Shown one piece after another: positions 1 through 11,085 of a stretch of 64,000 nt of DNA (position 1 is its first letter; each line of letters starts with the position of its first letter). The stretch spans positions 24,553,133 through 24,617,132 of the forward strand of contig CM019718.1 of the NCBI GenBank assembly GCA_009760885.1. Direction: 5' to 3'. The stretch comes from Achatina immaculata. Its lineage: Eukaryota; Mollusca; Gastropoda; Stylommatophora; Achatinidae. The position numbers and the translations under genes are program-made. The notes under the pieces were generated by a model that worked only from the letters and a program-made list of their open reading frames with translations, had not been told where the DNA came from and did not search any database.

Positions 1-900
1 CAGTACCACAAGTTTAACTGTCTTGTCATGTCTCCTTCCTCATGTATCTTGCAGTGTTGAGGGGATTCCATATTCCATTTGTGTGGCTAATCTCTCCCAC
101 TGCCTTACTTATAGATGAGAGAAATTTCTATGGTGGTGTGTCCTTCTTCTTCTTCTTCTTCGTTCACTTCTACCACCAAAAACCGCACTGTGAACCTACT
201 GAATTCACACATGTGGTCCTCGTTAGGTCCGGTGGTCCCCTGTGTGGTCCAAAATAGACCACATGAGTTCCACGAAGGACCACAAGGGGTTCAGAGTATC
301 ACAGTGCTTTAGCCTGTATTCTTGGTGGGTCTCGGAAGCGGGATTGCGTGACACCGTGGTTTTCATTGCACCAGTTTGGTCTAGGGTTGGACTTTCTCAC
401 CGGAAGACCTCGACGTGTTTGGAATATCAGTGCATCCCCGCTGGGTGAGAGGCGTTAGCCCACCCAGGACAGAGTTGGACTTTCTCACCGGAAAACCTCG
501 ACATGTTATGAGATACCCGTGTATCACCGCCGGGTGAGAGGTGGTTGCCCATCCAGTCCAGGGTTGGATTTCTCACCGGAAAACCTCAGCGTGATTAGGA
601 TACGCAGACATCCCCGCCGGGTGAGAGGTGGTTGCCTATCTAGACTTCCCTGGTCCAGTGTCTCCGACTTCAGCATTTTGCGGTCGTGGCCGCTACCCTT
701 CCTAGTTGTGACCAGGATGGAGCTTTTGTCCAGGAGGACGAATCCTCGCCACTAGTGACTTCTACCCCTGGGTTGAGCCGGTTTAGGCATTTCCCAGTAT
801 GGGCATGTTTGGGACGGGACCGACCTCTAGGGCAGAGGTACTGTGACATTCATAGCCTTCAAGATTCACCCCTGGTATGAGCCGGTTTAGGCAAAATTCA
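1..900. repeat. First copy of an exact ~900-bp duplication
   Basis: Positions 1-900 recur at 2615-3514 with a constant offset of 2614 and no difference noticed: every short reading frame in the first copy has an identical twin in the second. The duplicated block holds 131 bp of ordinary flank, the 12-bp target site GGTGGTGTGTCC and the first ~757 bp of a composite element. Because unique flank is included, this is one segmental or tandem duplication (or an assembly artefact), not two independent insertions. The first copy stops at 900, where it runs into a minisatellite. Confidence 0.9.
144..900 (-). mobile_element. Composite element copy A (truncated at its 5' end)
   Basis: The element reads on the - strand: the (GAA)n tail appears as (TTC)n just after 143, followed by the tail-proximal region, three ~88-bp sub-repeats (anchors GGACTTTCTCACC at 389 and 477, GGATTTCTCACC at 566) and the start of the ~105-bp sub-repeats (CCCCTGG near 767 and 868). 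It is cut at GGCAAAATTCA, where the minisatellite begins. Copy B continues for another ~550 bp at that point. No coding capacity is evident. Confidence 0.8.
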
Positions 901-1335
901 AACCAAGGAGGTTCAGATAAATTATTTCCATACTACCTTTCAAAGTATATTAGGAAATACAAACCAAGGAGGTTTAGATAAATTATTTCCATACTACCTT
1001 TCAAGGTATATTAGGAAATACAAACCAAGGAGGTTCAGATAAATTATTTCCACACACCCCCCCCCCCTTTCAAGGTATATTAGGAAATACAAACCAAGGA
1101 GGTTCAGATAAATTATTTCCACACCCCCCCCCCCCTTTCAAGGTATATTAGGAAATACAAACCAAGGAGGTTCAGATAAATTATTTCCACACCCCCCCCC
1201 CTTTCAAGGTATATTAGGAAATACAAACCAAGGAGGTTCAGATAAATTATTTCCACACCCCCCCCCCCTTCAAGGTATATTAGGAAATACAAACCAAGGA
1301 GGTTTAGATAAATTATTTCCATACTACCCCTCACA
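899..1335. repeat. Minisatellite, seven units of 60-70 bp with poly-C tracts
   Basis: Units start at about 901, 962, 1022, 1092, 1159, 1226 and 1292 (AACCAAGGAGGTT anchor). Each reads AACCAAGGAGGTTYAGATAA, then TTATTTCCA, a variable stretch, then CAAGGTATATTAGG. In the first two units and the last the variable stretch is TACTACC. In the middle four it has become an uninterrupted run of roughly 9-13 C. Unit length varies with the C-run. The 115-codon open frame on the - strand (GGGV..IIYLNLLGLYFLIYLE repeats) is a by-product of the array. Confidence 0.9.
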
Positions 1336-2614
1336 CTTCTATCCAGAATAAATAAAAAGATCCACCTTTTAGGCTTCTTCTGTAATTTTGATCTTATTCT
1401 CAAATGTTGATCTTCTTTAATGTCAGTCTTATGTTGATCTTCTTCTCTAATGTTGGTCATTCTTCTCTAATGTTTTCATCATTGACTTTTCTTTACTTAC
1501 AACACATCATAACACTGCTAACAGTGAAAGTTTTACACACACAGAATGGTTACTATTCACTAGCACAAATCACCATGCTTATTAAACTTCAGTATTGATG
1601 TTCCACTGTGCTTCCAGTGTAGAAAATGTATTTTCACTGAACCCAAGTCATTTTTTTTTTAAAGTGAAATGCAGTTTAATATAAAGTTATCAGTGTTTCT
1701 TAGAGTTCATATGTACAGAATGAACTCCAAGAAACAGTCTGATAAACTTTGCACTATCTTCTATACATTAAATATATTAAAACTACGTAAATGTGTTATA
1801 CAAGTAGTCACTAGTGTTTACCATATCCAGCTTACATTACTTTGATGTACTTTTGTTCTTTATTACAGTCACAGCAGCATAAGTTTCCCCATTCTGGTTC
1901 ACAATTCACATACAGCTGAAAAAGTACTTAATACTTTGTATTTTTTACTGACTTTTATTGAAAGCTGTTTTTTTTTTTCAACAAATCTTCTTAAGTTTTC
2001 AGAATGATAGTGAGGATAGGAGAAGGAAAGCATAGATAACAAGCAGACTGTTGTAAAGAGCTGTACATAAACAATAGGGCGGTCAATGATTACAGTCCTA
2101 TGAACTGAAATGAAAACTTGTTTACAGTCAGTTGTATGTATTTCACAGATATGTGTGTTATGCTTTGCTAATAAATTTATGTTTAATTACAGATGTATGA
2201 ACACATACATTGTGTGTTTAATGAGTTTTCAATGTGTACTTACATACTGCTCATTTTCTGTGTCACTTTATGTATCACAGATAATTTATGCATTTCCTTT
2301 TAATGGCTTATTGATAATGCTGTGGCACATGTTATAGTGTTACTTTGGCCAACAAATTATTTTGCGATTACTGCTAATAAATTAATAAGTTATTTAAAAA
2401 ATTTTTCTAGCTTTACCTGTGTTCTGTCAGATGTGTGTTAATTTATTTTTTTCCTCATCTAGGAAAATCATTGTTTTATTTATGAACTACCCTGTCATGC
2501 CCTTTTGTAGGATTGTGCATTTGTGATGTGGTCAAGGTCTATGTCGTGTGTGCTGTAGAAAGCTGGGTTCCATGGCAGTGATGGTAACTGCAGAATTTTT
2601 CTTGTTATAGTGGG
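1336..2614. other. Non-coding stretch, nothing identified
   Basis: This is AT-rich sequence with poly-T runs and several AATAAA-like words and no coding pattern. The first ABHD12 exon could lie here or elsewhere upstream of 15535, but no exon could be chosen on the sequence alone. Confidence 0.5.
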
Positions 2615-3514
2615 CAGTACCACAAGTTTAACTGTCTTGTCATGTCTCCTTCCTCATGTATCTTGCAGTGTTGAGGGGATTCCATATTCCATTTGTGTGG
2701 CTAATCTCTCCCACTGCCTTACTTATAGATGAGAGAAATTTCTATGGTGGTGTGTCCTTCTTCTTCTTCTTCTTCGTTCACTTCTACCACCAAAAACCGC
2801 ACTGTGAACCTACTGAATTCACACATGTGGTCCTCGTTAGGTCCGGTGGTCCCCTGTGTGGTCCAAAATAGACCACATGAGTTCCACGAAGGACCACAAG
2901 GGGTTCAGAGTATCACAGTGCTTTAGCCTGTATTCTTGGTGGGTCTCGGAAGCGGGATTGCGTGACACCGTGGTTTTCATTGCACCAGTTTGGTCTAGGG
3001 TTGGACTTTCTCACCGGAAGACCTCGACGTGTTTGGAATATCAGTGCATCCCCGCTGGGTGAGAGGCGTTAGCCCACCCAGGACAGAGTTGGACTTTCTC
3101 ACCGGAAAACCTCGACATGTTATGAGATACCCGTGTATCACCGCCGGGTGAGAGGTGGTTGCCCATCCAGTCCAGGGTTGGATTTCTCACCGGAAAACCT
3201 CAGCGTGATTAGGATACGCAGACATCCCCGCCGGGTGAGAGGTGGTTGCCTATCTAGACTTCCCTGGTCCAGTGTCTCCGACTTCAGCATTTTGCGGTCG
3301 TGGCCGCTACCCTTCCTAGTTGTGACCAGGATGGAGCTTTTGTCCAGGAGGACGAATCCTCGCCACTAGTGACTTCTACCCCTGGGTTGAGCCGGTTTAG
3401 GCATTTCCCAGTATGGGCATGTTTGGGACGGGACCGACCTCTAGGGCAGAGGTACTGTGACATTCATAGCCTTCAAGATTCACCCCTGGTATGAGCCGGT
3501 TTAGGCAAAATTCA
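2615..3514. repeat. Second copy of the exact ~900-bp duplication
   Basis: Same sequence as 1-900. Here the composite element continues uninterrupted past 3514 to its natural end at 4065, so this is the intact parent arrangement or the better assembled copy. Confidence 0.9.
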
Positions 3515-4065
3515 CCAGTATGGGTGTTTATCAGGCGTTACCGACCTCTAGAGCGGAGGTGGCATGACATGTCTAGCCATCGAGTTCCACCCCTGGTGTG
3601 TGCTGGTTTAGGCATATTTCACCAGTGTAGGTGTATTTCGGACGTAGGCGGCCTCTAGAGCAGAGGTGCCGTGGTATAGCTCTCGTAGCGATACTACTGG
3701 ACATACCAGGTTAAACTTCACTTTCCACCACTTTTTCCCATCGGCGCCGCACAGCAACCTTTATTTCCGCATTTACTTCCTTAACCGGGAGGAGCTTCAC
3801 TCCACGCGCGGCATTTGAAAAGTCAAGCCAGCAGTGACTTAACCTCTGGGACAAACCGGTTCATGCATTTCACACGATATGACTGCACTCAGGACGTGGC
3901 CGACCTCCAGACCAGAGGTGCCGTGATTTGACTGTTTGCTTCGCTTTATTCTTTCAACCACCTTTTCCGCAGTGATGCTGCGCGGCAACCTCATTTGCAA
4001 ATTTCTTCATTGGCCGGGAAGAGCACCGCTCCACGCACGGCAGCTGAAGATCTCGCCAACAGCGC
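2758..4065 (-). mobile_element. Composite element copy B, full length with target-site duplication
   Basis: 1308 bp on the - strand. The target-site duplication GGTGGTGTGTCC is at 2746-2757 and 4066-4077. The (GAA)n tail is at the 2758 side and the 5' end (CGCTGTTGGCGAG on the - strand) at the 4065 side. Internal order from the tail: a ~240-bp tail-proximal region, three ~88-bp sub-repeats, then ~105-bp sub-repeats (CCCCTGG anchors at 3378, 3482, 3589) and longer diverged units. The short microsatellite tail and variable-size duplication show target-primed reverse transcription. It has no ORF of note. It is SINE-like in mechanism but too long and too repeat-structured for an ordinary tRNA SINE. 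Confidence 0.85.
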
Positions 4066-4204
4066 GGTGGTGTGTCCTGACTGGTGGCAGTCATATGTTT
4101 CTAATCAGCCAAAATAAATATTGATATTCTATTTCTGGATGCAGTCTAACACTGGTCTTCATGGTGATGTCATTTCTGATTGTATCTGTTCTTGCTACAT
4201 TAAG

Positions 4205-4560
4205 CATTCTCTAACACCTCATCAACCTAGATGACATTACATTCAGTGAAACTGAAACAGCAGTGAACCTAGTGGCTAACAACAAAGCCACGGGTGAAGA
4301 TGAAATAACGGCAGAAATGTTAAAAGCTATTAACAGTATGAATGAATATGAGTGAATGAATGAATAATCTTTATTTTTGAAGGGTAAAGAATTGGGCACG
4401 CAGGCCTGTCTTACATTCTGTCCTTCATCACTCCATCTTTCATTCTTCCCACAGTGACAACATGAGCAACTACAGAGAATGTTTAATAAAGTTTGGAAAG
4501 AAGAAAAAGTCCCTTCTGCATGGAAAAAAGGAGTCATTGTTAATGACAGGTAGTTCATAG
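4205..4560 (+). mobile_element. LINE reverse transcriptase fragment with a ~130-bp interruption
   Basis: The + strand encodes the RT finger region (LDDITFSETETAVNLV, then NKATGEDEITAEMLKAI), then a ~130-bp non-coding insert beginning with GAATGAATGAATAATC (4340-4460). After it the RT resumes as FNKVWKEEKVPSAWKKGV (~4478-4540). It is broken by stops and a frame change. RTE-like by comparison with the intact element at 35245-38438. Confidence 0.7.
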
Positions 4561-4594
4561 TTATAAGCACAAAAACCTAGTTCTCCATTATCAT

Positions 4595-4935
4595 ATGTTG
4601 TCTTCTCATCTACATCTGTCTACCTTTTGCTCTTTTTCCTGCTGTCTTTCTGTCTAGTATGGTCTTCAGTTTGTTGTTACAGCCTTTGGTATGGCCAAAG
4701 TATTTTGTTTTATTGATCTTTATTTCTTTGAGGAGTTCGCATAGCACTTGGAGCTGTTCAAAAACTTGTGCATTTTTTCTTTTTATTCTCCATGTTAATC
4801 GTATATGACCTAGTTTTCTGTAGAACCATATTTCTGCTGCATTAATCTTTCTCTCTAGCTTTATGTTCCATTTAAAAGGGGATTTATTTTTTATCTGACA
4901 AGCATTTACATCATTGTGTACAATGTACATTAGTG
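4595..4935 (-). mobile_element. LINE C-terminal fragment, twin of 14938-15300
   Basis: The - strand reads KINAAEIWFYRKLGHIRLTWR, then KTKYFGHTKG and TAGKRAKGRQ. This is the post-RT region of an RTE-type LINE ('..RWLGHVLR..G.R.RGRPK' in intact relatives). The same sequence in the opposite orientation lies at 14938-15300, and the match continues through 5220 on this side and 14640 on the other. Confidence 0.7.
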
Positions 4936-5119
4936 TACCTTGTCTTGTAGACAGAAATTTTCCACTTTTTTTCCACAGGTTTGTCCTTAAAACATGTGTC
5001 AGATTGCAACCTCAACAACCAACATTTGGTCTCATACAACATGTTAGACTATTTAAAACAAAAGTATCAACAGTTTTATTAATTAACAAGCATGCTGTTG
5101 TGACATTTTGGTTTACACC

Positions 5120-5225
5120 TTAATCATTATATATATCTTTCATGTGCCAAAGGTCATGGAAAATAGGGTCTTACACCATATTCCCCAATATGCCTTAATG
5201 CTATGGAAATGGAAATTTTACCTTT
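5120..5225 (+). mobile_element. SINE 3'-part fragment
   Basis: CATGTGCCAAAGGTCATGG, then CACCATATTCCCCAATATGCC, resembles the 3' half of the tRNA-derived SINE at 52741-53030 (GGTCATGG..CACCGTATTTCCCAATATG..ATGGCATG). The 5' half is missing. A TTTACCTTTATC tail leads into a TG microsatellite. Confidence 0.6.
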
Positions 5226-5229
5226 ATCT

Positions 5230-5285
5230 TTCTCTGTGTGTGTGTGTGCGTGCGTGTGTGTGTGCGTGCGTGCGTGTGTGTGTGT
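5230..5285. repeat. TG/TGCG microsatellite
   Basis: GTGTGTGTGTGCGTGCGTGT-type run. A similar CA run lies at 14625-14640, beside the inverted twin of this region. Confidence 0.9.
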
Positions 5286-5715
5286 TCATTTGCATGTCCC
5301 TTGCGGAACTTTGCCTCCCTAACAGCACTCCTATAGACCTCTCAGTTGTGAGCAAGATGCCCTGCTGCTGATGCATCCATTTGCAGATCATCAACAATGT
5401 CTTGCAGCCATATCTGCCTTGGTCTTCCTCTCTTTCTTTTTCCCATTATGTACCCTTCCAAGATTATCTCTAGATTATCATGACGTGTAATGTGTCCAAA
5501 ATTTTAAGTTTTCTTTACTAGCCAGCCTTCTTCAATATTAAGTTCCTGTAGTATGGATATATTTGTTCTTTTTTGTGTCCGTGATATTTGAAGAACTCTT
5601 CTGTAACATTTACATTCAAAGGCATTTATGTGTTTCTAAGCTGTTTTGTTAAGTGTCCAGGTCTCACAGACATATGTTGCGATTGGAAAGATTCATGCCC
5701 TGAAAAATCTTATTT
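5286..5715 (-). mobile_element. RTE-2 LINE, 3' fragment
   Basis: The - strand encodes the C-terminal part of the RTE-2 family (full relative at 31345-33918): CIFPIATYVCETWTLNKTA, KHINAFECKCYRRVL, EEGWLVKK, then WLQDIVDDLQMDASAAGHLA and REAKFRKGHANE. The family's 3' signature GGACATGCAAATGAA is at the 5286 side. Stops and a frame break show it is dead. Confidence 0.85.
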
Positions 5716-5803
5716 TATATATATATATATATTATATTATATTATACTTAATATATATAATATAATATATTATTATATATATTATAATATATTATATATA
5801 ATT
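5716..5803. repeat. AT-rich microsatellite (TA/TATAT)
   Basis: Almost pure A/T with TATATA and TAATATAT units, lying between two RTE-2 3' fragments. Confidence 0.9.
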
Positions 5804-5946
5804 CATTCATTTGCATGTCTCTTGCGGAACTTTGCCTCCCTAACAACACTCCTGTAGGCCTCTTGGTTGTGAGCAAGATGCCCTGCTGCTGACGCATCTG
5901 TTTGCAGATCATCAACAATGTCTTGCAGCCATCTTTGCCTTGCATA
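5804..5946 (-). mobile_element. RTE-2 LINE, short 3' end
   Basis: About 140 bp matching the last ~45 codons and tail of RTE-2 (..DIVDDLQTDASAAGHLAHNQEAY..REAKFRKRHANE on the - strand). It is truncated at 5946, where a TATATA run joins composite copy C. Confidence 0.8.
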
Positions 5947-5952
5947 TATATA

Positions 5953-6514
5953 TTGCTGGCGAGATTCATCTGCTGCCGCACGTGGGGTGAAACTCCTCCT
6001 TGCCAATGAAGAAAATGTGATTAGGCTTGCCGTGTGGCGCTGCTGTGAAAAAGGTGATGGAAGGGATAAAGTGAAGTTTAATCGGTATGTCCAGTAGTCT
6101 TGCGGCGAGAGCTACTCATACCACAGCACTTCTGCTCTGGAGGCAGGCCATGTCCTGTATACACCCATACTGGGGCAGTATGCCTAAACCTGCTTAACCC
6201 AGAGGTGAAACTTAATGGCTACGCATATCACAGTGTCTCCGCTCTAGAGGCCGACCACGTCCTATATACACTTATACTGGGATAATACACCTAAACCGGC
6301 TTAACCCAGGGGTGAAACTCACTAGTGGCGAGGATTCGTCCTCCTGGACAAAAGCTCTGTCCTGGTCACCACCTGGAAGGGTAGCGGCCACGACCACAAA
6401 ATGCTGAAGTCGGAGACACTGGACCAGTGCAGTCTAGATAGGCAACTACCTCTCACCTGACAGGGATATGTTATATCCAAATCATGTTGAGGTTTTTCCG
6501 GTGAGAAAGTCCAA
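5953..6514 (+). mobile_element. Composite element copy C, both ends incomplete
   Basis: Sense orientation on +. It begins GCTGGCGAGATTC, corresponding to an internal repeat of the family 5' region, passes through two ~105-bp units (CTAAACC..CTTAACCCAG) and the GTGGCGAGGATTCGTCCTCC block, and ends in one ~88-bp unit at about 6514. There is no GAA tail and no target-site duplication. It is more diverged than the other copies and abuts an RTE fragment. Confidence 0.8.
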
Positions 6515-7480
6515 AATCTGGTCCATCTTTGCTTTTGGTCTTTACTTGATATTAGTAGGTTGCCTGTTTTGCTAAAGACTGGTCTTTCTCTGGAGGTAAT
6601 AGGACCTGTTAGAGTTTTGCTGTCTCCTGTTTTTGCTGCATTTTCTGCTTCTTTTGCCATATTGTCCATATATTCTCTTTTGTCTCTTCTAGCTGAACTT
6701 TTTACTTTATTGTTTAGTTCTTTGTATGTTGCTTTTGCCAAAACTTTTCCAAGATCTGTCTTTACATTCAGCATGGCTAATTTGTCTCCTTTTCTTTCAT
6801 GTATGTATTTCCATGTGTTATCTGATATCCAAGCTTTTCTACTTGTTGATTGCAGTCCAGCACTTGCTTTTGCTGCTGTGATTATGGCTGTGCTGTATGA
6901 ATTCCATAATTCATCTGTATCTGTCTCATCTACCTCTTTGAGTGCTGCAAAATGTTTAGTAAGTTCCAGATTGAAATCACTGTTGGTATTTTCATCTTGT
7001 AGGCTATAACTGGTTATCTTTCTGAGTATTGATTTTTTTGTGTTGACTTTTCAGTTTAAGTCTTATCCTCCCTATACACAGGTTGTGGTCACTGTTGACA
7101 TCTTTACCCCTGTATGCTCTTACATCTAACATGGATGTTCTGAATTGTTTTCTAATACAAAAATGATCTATCTGGTTTCTGATTCTATCATCTGGAGATA
7201 TTCATGTTGTTTTATGTATTTCTCTGTGTGGAAATATTGTTCCTCCAATGGCCATGCCCTCTGTTAGACATATTTCAATTAATCTTTCTCCATTCTGACT
7301 TATTGCATCAATTCCTTCTTTCCCCATTACTTTTTCTTTTCCTACCTTCGCGTTGAACTCTCCCATGATAATTAAGATGCTGTGTTTGTGTTTAGGTACT
7401 TTGTTAATAAGTTGTTGTAGTTGGTAATAGAAATTGTCTTTTATTTCATCATCAGTATCGTTTGTGGGTGCATAGCAGTG
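6515..7480 (-). mobile_element. RTE-type LINE, endonuclease and linker fragment
   Basis: The - strand encodes an apurinic-type endonuclease: HCYAPTNDTDDEIKDNFYYQ, GEFNAKVGKEKVMGKEGID, NQIDHFCI, NSDHNLCIGRIRLKL, then the linker ..RDKREYMDNMAKEAENAAK. Relative to the usual LGDFNAKVG the first residue of the acidic pair is E. Frameshifts break the frame. The RT is missing because composite copy C occupies the 6514 side; the upstream part is cut at ~7480 by the Penelope-like element. Confidence 0.8.
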
Positions 7481-7489
7481 TATGATTGT

Positions 7490-9310
7490 CAGAATGTATA
7501 AACCAGGAAAAAAATAGGAGCAGCTTTAATACTTAACAACTACAAAGTTGTGACGTTTCAGCGTGAGCCTTAATCATACAAAAACATACAGGACGAAGAA
7601 ATAGAGAGAGGAGATAAAGTATAGATTCACGTGAATACTGTTTAAAAATAATAATAATAATAAGTAGAGTACTTAGCTGTAAATTGTAAGATGTATCTTG
7701 TCCGGCGGTGTGTGTCAGGAATGGATTTAGTAGAACGTGGAGACTTTTAAAAAGGAGACCTGTGATATCTGATCGGTGGGTTGTAACTGGAGGTGGTGGA
7801 TGGGGAACCGTGGAGGGGAGAGAGAGTGATACAATGCTGACCTAGCCAGGAGAAGTTGAAATAGATGATTAGGGAAGAGGGGTTGCAAAGTGATGCTGTG
7901 AGGAGGTTTTGAACTATATGTGACAAGTAAGAAAGGGGTGGAGCTTAGTGAAGAGGTGCTATGATGATTGAAGAGAATGTTAAGTGTAGCTGAACAGCGA
8001 GTTTGACCCGTATGGCTACAACGTCCCATAATTTTGAATGCAGCGGTTCTCAAGCTCCAGGTGGCTTGTGTCATCTGCGTGACATTGTTTGATGGCTGTT
8101 ACCAGAAAATCAGATTTGCCTCTGCGGTTGGGGCCATTGAAATGATTTGGGACTGGCTTTGAAGCATGCTGGGCGATGTCGTACAGCTGTTTTTGCATGC
8201 AGTCCCCTAATCTGAGGCCAGTTTCACCAATATACGTTATCCTGCATCTTTTGCAAACGATGACATATATCACATTACGGGACCCGCATGTGAATCCCTC
8301 TTGAAGAGTGAGGATAGTTTTGGGAAAGGTGATCGTTTTCGTCTCCCAGACTACGGCCAGATAGCGCAGTTACATTTTCTGGTGCCAACATATGTAAGGC
8401 TCTACTTCAAGTGGCTGTGGACAAGGATGTCCCTAGGGTTTGGCTCACGTTTGTATGCCTACTGGTGGATCATAGAAAATGTCGCGAGTGTCGAGGTCGA
8501 GTTGGATTACCGGTAGATGACAATAAAAAATTTTCTTAACCTTCTGACCATGCGGGTGGAAAGGCAGTACTAACTTAACTCTTTCAGATGGATTAACAAG
8601 CTTTTTCCTGAATACTTCTTTACGGCTCACTGGTTGAATACGCTTGAAGGCCTCATGAAGGACCTTTTCTGGGTAGTGGCGATGTCGGAAAATTCTAATA
8701 ACTTGTTGGACTGATCTATAAAATCCAAATTATCCTGACATATGTGGCGAAGACGGAGGAGTTGGGAGTATAGGATGGAGTTCTTACAGGCTTCGGGATG
8801 GGAGAAGATGTAAAGCAATTAGGTGTGGCTGTCGGTGGGCTTGTATAATACAGAGGTGACAAGCCAGTTTGTGCCAATAGAGATTTTAATGTTTAAAAAG
8901 TTGACAGACTTGTCAGAAATTTCATAAGTGAATTTTATGTTATTACTGCGTTAGTGTGAGAATTCAATAAATTTTGTTAGCTCTTCCTGTGGCATACTTG
9001 TGACTCCAGTGCCATCATCGATGTGCCTTTTATAGAATTATGGAAGTCTGCCAGTGTAGGTTTCCCATAATTTGGCTTCCAGAAAGCCCATAAATAGACA
9101 TGCATAACTGGTACCCATTTTCGTTTCAGTAGCAACACCACTGATTTGCTCGAAGTATTTGCCGCTGAATTCGAAAGAATTTAGGTTTAGTACTAACTGT
9201 GTAAGTCTGATTATGGTGTTAATTGTTGGGTGAGGGTCTTTGTCGAGAAAATAGCGGATTGTCATTCTTTTAGTACCTCCAAAAATAAGGTGTTTTGTAA
9301 GCATAGTCAT
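7490..9310 (-). mobile_element. Penelope-like element (RT plus GIY-YIG endonuclease), degenerate
   Basis: Reading down the - strand from 9310: RT core (FGGTKRMTIRYFLDKDPHPT, then FEFSGKYFEQISGVATETK, SYACLFMGFLEAKLWE), YKRHIDDGTG in place of the usual RFIDDIF motif, KSVNFLNIKIS, CKNSILYSQLLRLRHICQDN. Near 8273-8016 comes a GIY-YIG-like domain: MIYVIVCKRCRITYIGETGL followed by ASKPVPNHFN. RT followed by GIY-YIG is diagnostic of Penelope-like elements. Several frameshifts and stops break it. The terminal repeat-like region (7490-7730) recurs near 42850-43340 and 60595-61300. Confidence 0.85.
7547..7581 (-). ncRNA. Hammerhead-ribozyme-like motif in Penelope-like terminus
   Basis: On the - strand the order is TTGT, ATGATTA, AGGCTCACGCT, GAAACGTC, ACAA. 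This matches a hammerhead layout: outer stem TTGT/ACAA, a CUGANGA-like core with two substitutions, a short stem II hairpin, then GAAAC and the GTC cleavage triplet. Penelope-like elements are known to carry such ribozymes. This copy's core is substituted, so activity is doubtful. Confidence 0.45.
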
Positions 9311-10385
9311 TAGTAACTATTCAGTAGACACGAAGGATCGTAACACTCGGAAAGAAACGAGGTCATGACAAATTCTGTACCTTAGACTCAGTCTCTCTAG
9401 CAGGTATCAACTTTTAAACAAACATACACACGGTCTCCTGCCATGTCTGGTGCATACTTGAACAACAGTAACAAACGAGCGAATACTTATTACATGAAGT
9501 TAGTTTCGGGTATAGTTTCAGGAACATTTTTTTTATATAAATAGAAAACAACGAGGCTTTCGTACGGTCTTTACAGTTTTTTTTTTTTTATAGGATTAGA
9601 CCTCGAAAAAAATCGTACTGTGGGGTTTGGGGCCCACTATGCTGTCTATACCACAGCACTATTTGGTGATATGTCTAGGCTTTGGCCATCTATTATACAC
9701 TGACCTTGAAAACTGTTATCTAATACCACCAGTTCGTAATCTGTGGTTACTAGATCATAAAATACCGTCATCACGTGGGGGCAAAACCTTTTTTTTTTTT
9801 TTTTGCTTGCCAAATTTTTTTTTTTTCGCCATTTGATTGGCTGAGAACGAGGGCAACATTCACCAATAGAAACAACTGTCTGGTTATTTCAGGAACGACA
9901 AATAGGGTTAAGTATACAGACGAGGAAAAAAAAACGGTCGTGGATGACAAGAGACAATTGTGAATTATTTTATGAACAACTTTTCATTTAGTCAGAGGAA
10001 TGGAAGTTCACAGCGCCAGCCACAGCATACAAAGTAGTGAACATGCAAAACAAAACAGGACCGCGTTGGTCAATAGTGCCGGCCTTTGGAGGTGAGAATT
10101 GTGCATGAGTTAGATTTGAAATGAAAATGTTTCCATTTTGTGGCATTGAAGCTATCTCTTAAAAATTCGGTCACATCGTTTGTGGACTTTGATCTGTTTA
10201 CAGTGTCGAGAATCATTTAGCTCACTAAAGCATTTTCTTTATCTGTCTGCCAACTATTGAACAGAGTCCATATGCAGTTTATAACAAAATAATCTTTGTG
10301 ACGGCTAATGCTGATGTAAGTGCTAAAATTAACACGACAAGTCAATTATAGACATCGTCTATGCCAACTCTAAGCAATATGGGGG
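9311..10385. other. No gene seen
   Basis: Poly-T/poly-A rich unique-looking DNA with short T-runs near 9573-9590 and 9788-9830. No coding pattern and no recognised repeat. Confidence 0.4.
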
Positions 10386-10905
10386 TTCCACACATTCATT
10401 CATTCATTTGCATGTCCCTTGCGGAACTTTGCCTCCCAAACAGCATTCCTGTAGGCCTCTCGGTTGTGAGCAAGATGGCCTGCTGCTGCAGCATCCATTT
10501 GCAGATCGTCAACGATGTCTTGCTCCCATCTTCGTTTTGGTCTTTTTCTTTTTCCCATTATGTATCCTTCTAAGGCGGTCTTCTCTAAATTTTCATGACG
10601 TTTAATGTATCCAAAATATTTAAGTTTTCTCTCTTTAATCCTCTTTACTAGCCAGCCTTCTTCAGTATTAAACTCTTGTAGTATAGATATATTTGTTCTT
10701 TTTTGTGCCCACGATATTTGAGAACTCTTCTGTAGCATTTACATTCAAAGGCATTTATGTGTTTCTCAGCTGTTTTGTTAAGTGTCCAGGTCTCACAGGC
10801 ATATGTTGCGATGGGAAAGATGCATGCCCTTAAAAATCTTATTTTTGTAGTTCTGTCTGCTCCTTTCCACACATTAGGATTATAATAATCAGCCATAGTC
10901 ATTTG
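10386..10905 (-). mobile_element. RTE-2 LINE, 3' fragment
   Basis: The - strand reads NVWKGADRTTKIRFLRACIF, ATYACETWTLNKTAEKHINA, then EEGWLVKRIKERKLKYFGYI, DIVDDLQMDAAAAGHLAHNR and EAKFRKGHANE with a (GAAT)n tail at the 10386 side. A frame change occurs around 10650-10740. 5' truncated. Confidence 0.88.
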
Positions 10906-10925
10906 TTTGATGTCGTTTAATTCAC

Positions 10926-11000
10926 CTCTCTCTCCCTCTATCTATCTATCTGTCTATCTATCTATCTATCTGTCTATCTATCTGTCTATCTATCAGTCTG

Positions 11001-11033
<33 letters not shown>

Positions 11034-11085
11034 TTTACCTCTCTCTCTCCCCCTCTCTCTCTCTCTCCATCTCTCTCTCTCTGTG
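10926..11085. repeat. TCTA and CT microsatellites
   Basis: (TCTA)n with TCTG interruptions to about 11035, followed by CTCTCT runs. The open frame across it (SIYLSVYLSIYL..) is an artefact of the repeat. Confidence 0.95.

Noticed and set aside
1113..1460. 115-codon repetitive open frame on the - strand
   Set aside because: It is a translation of the poly-C minisatellite; its periodicity equals the DNA repeat.
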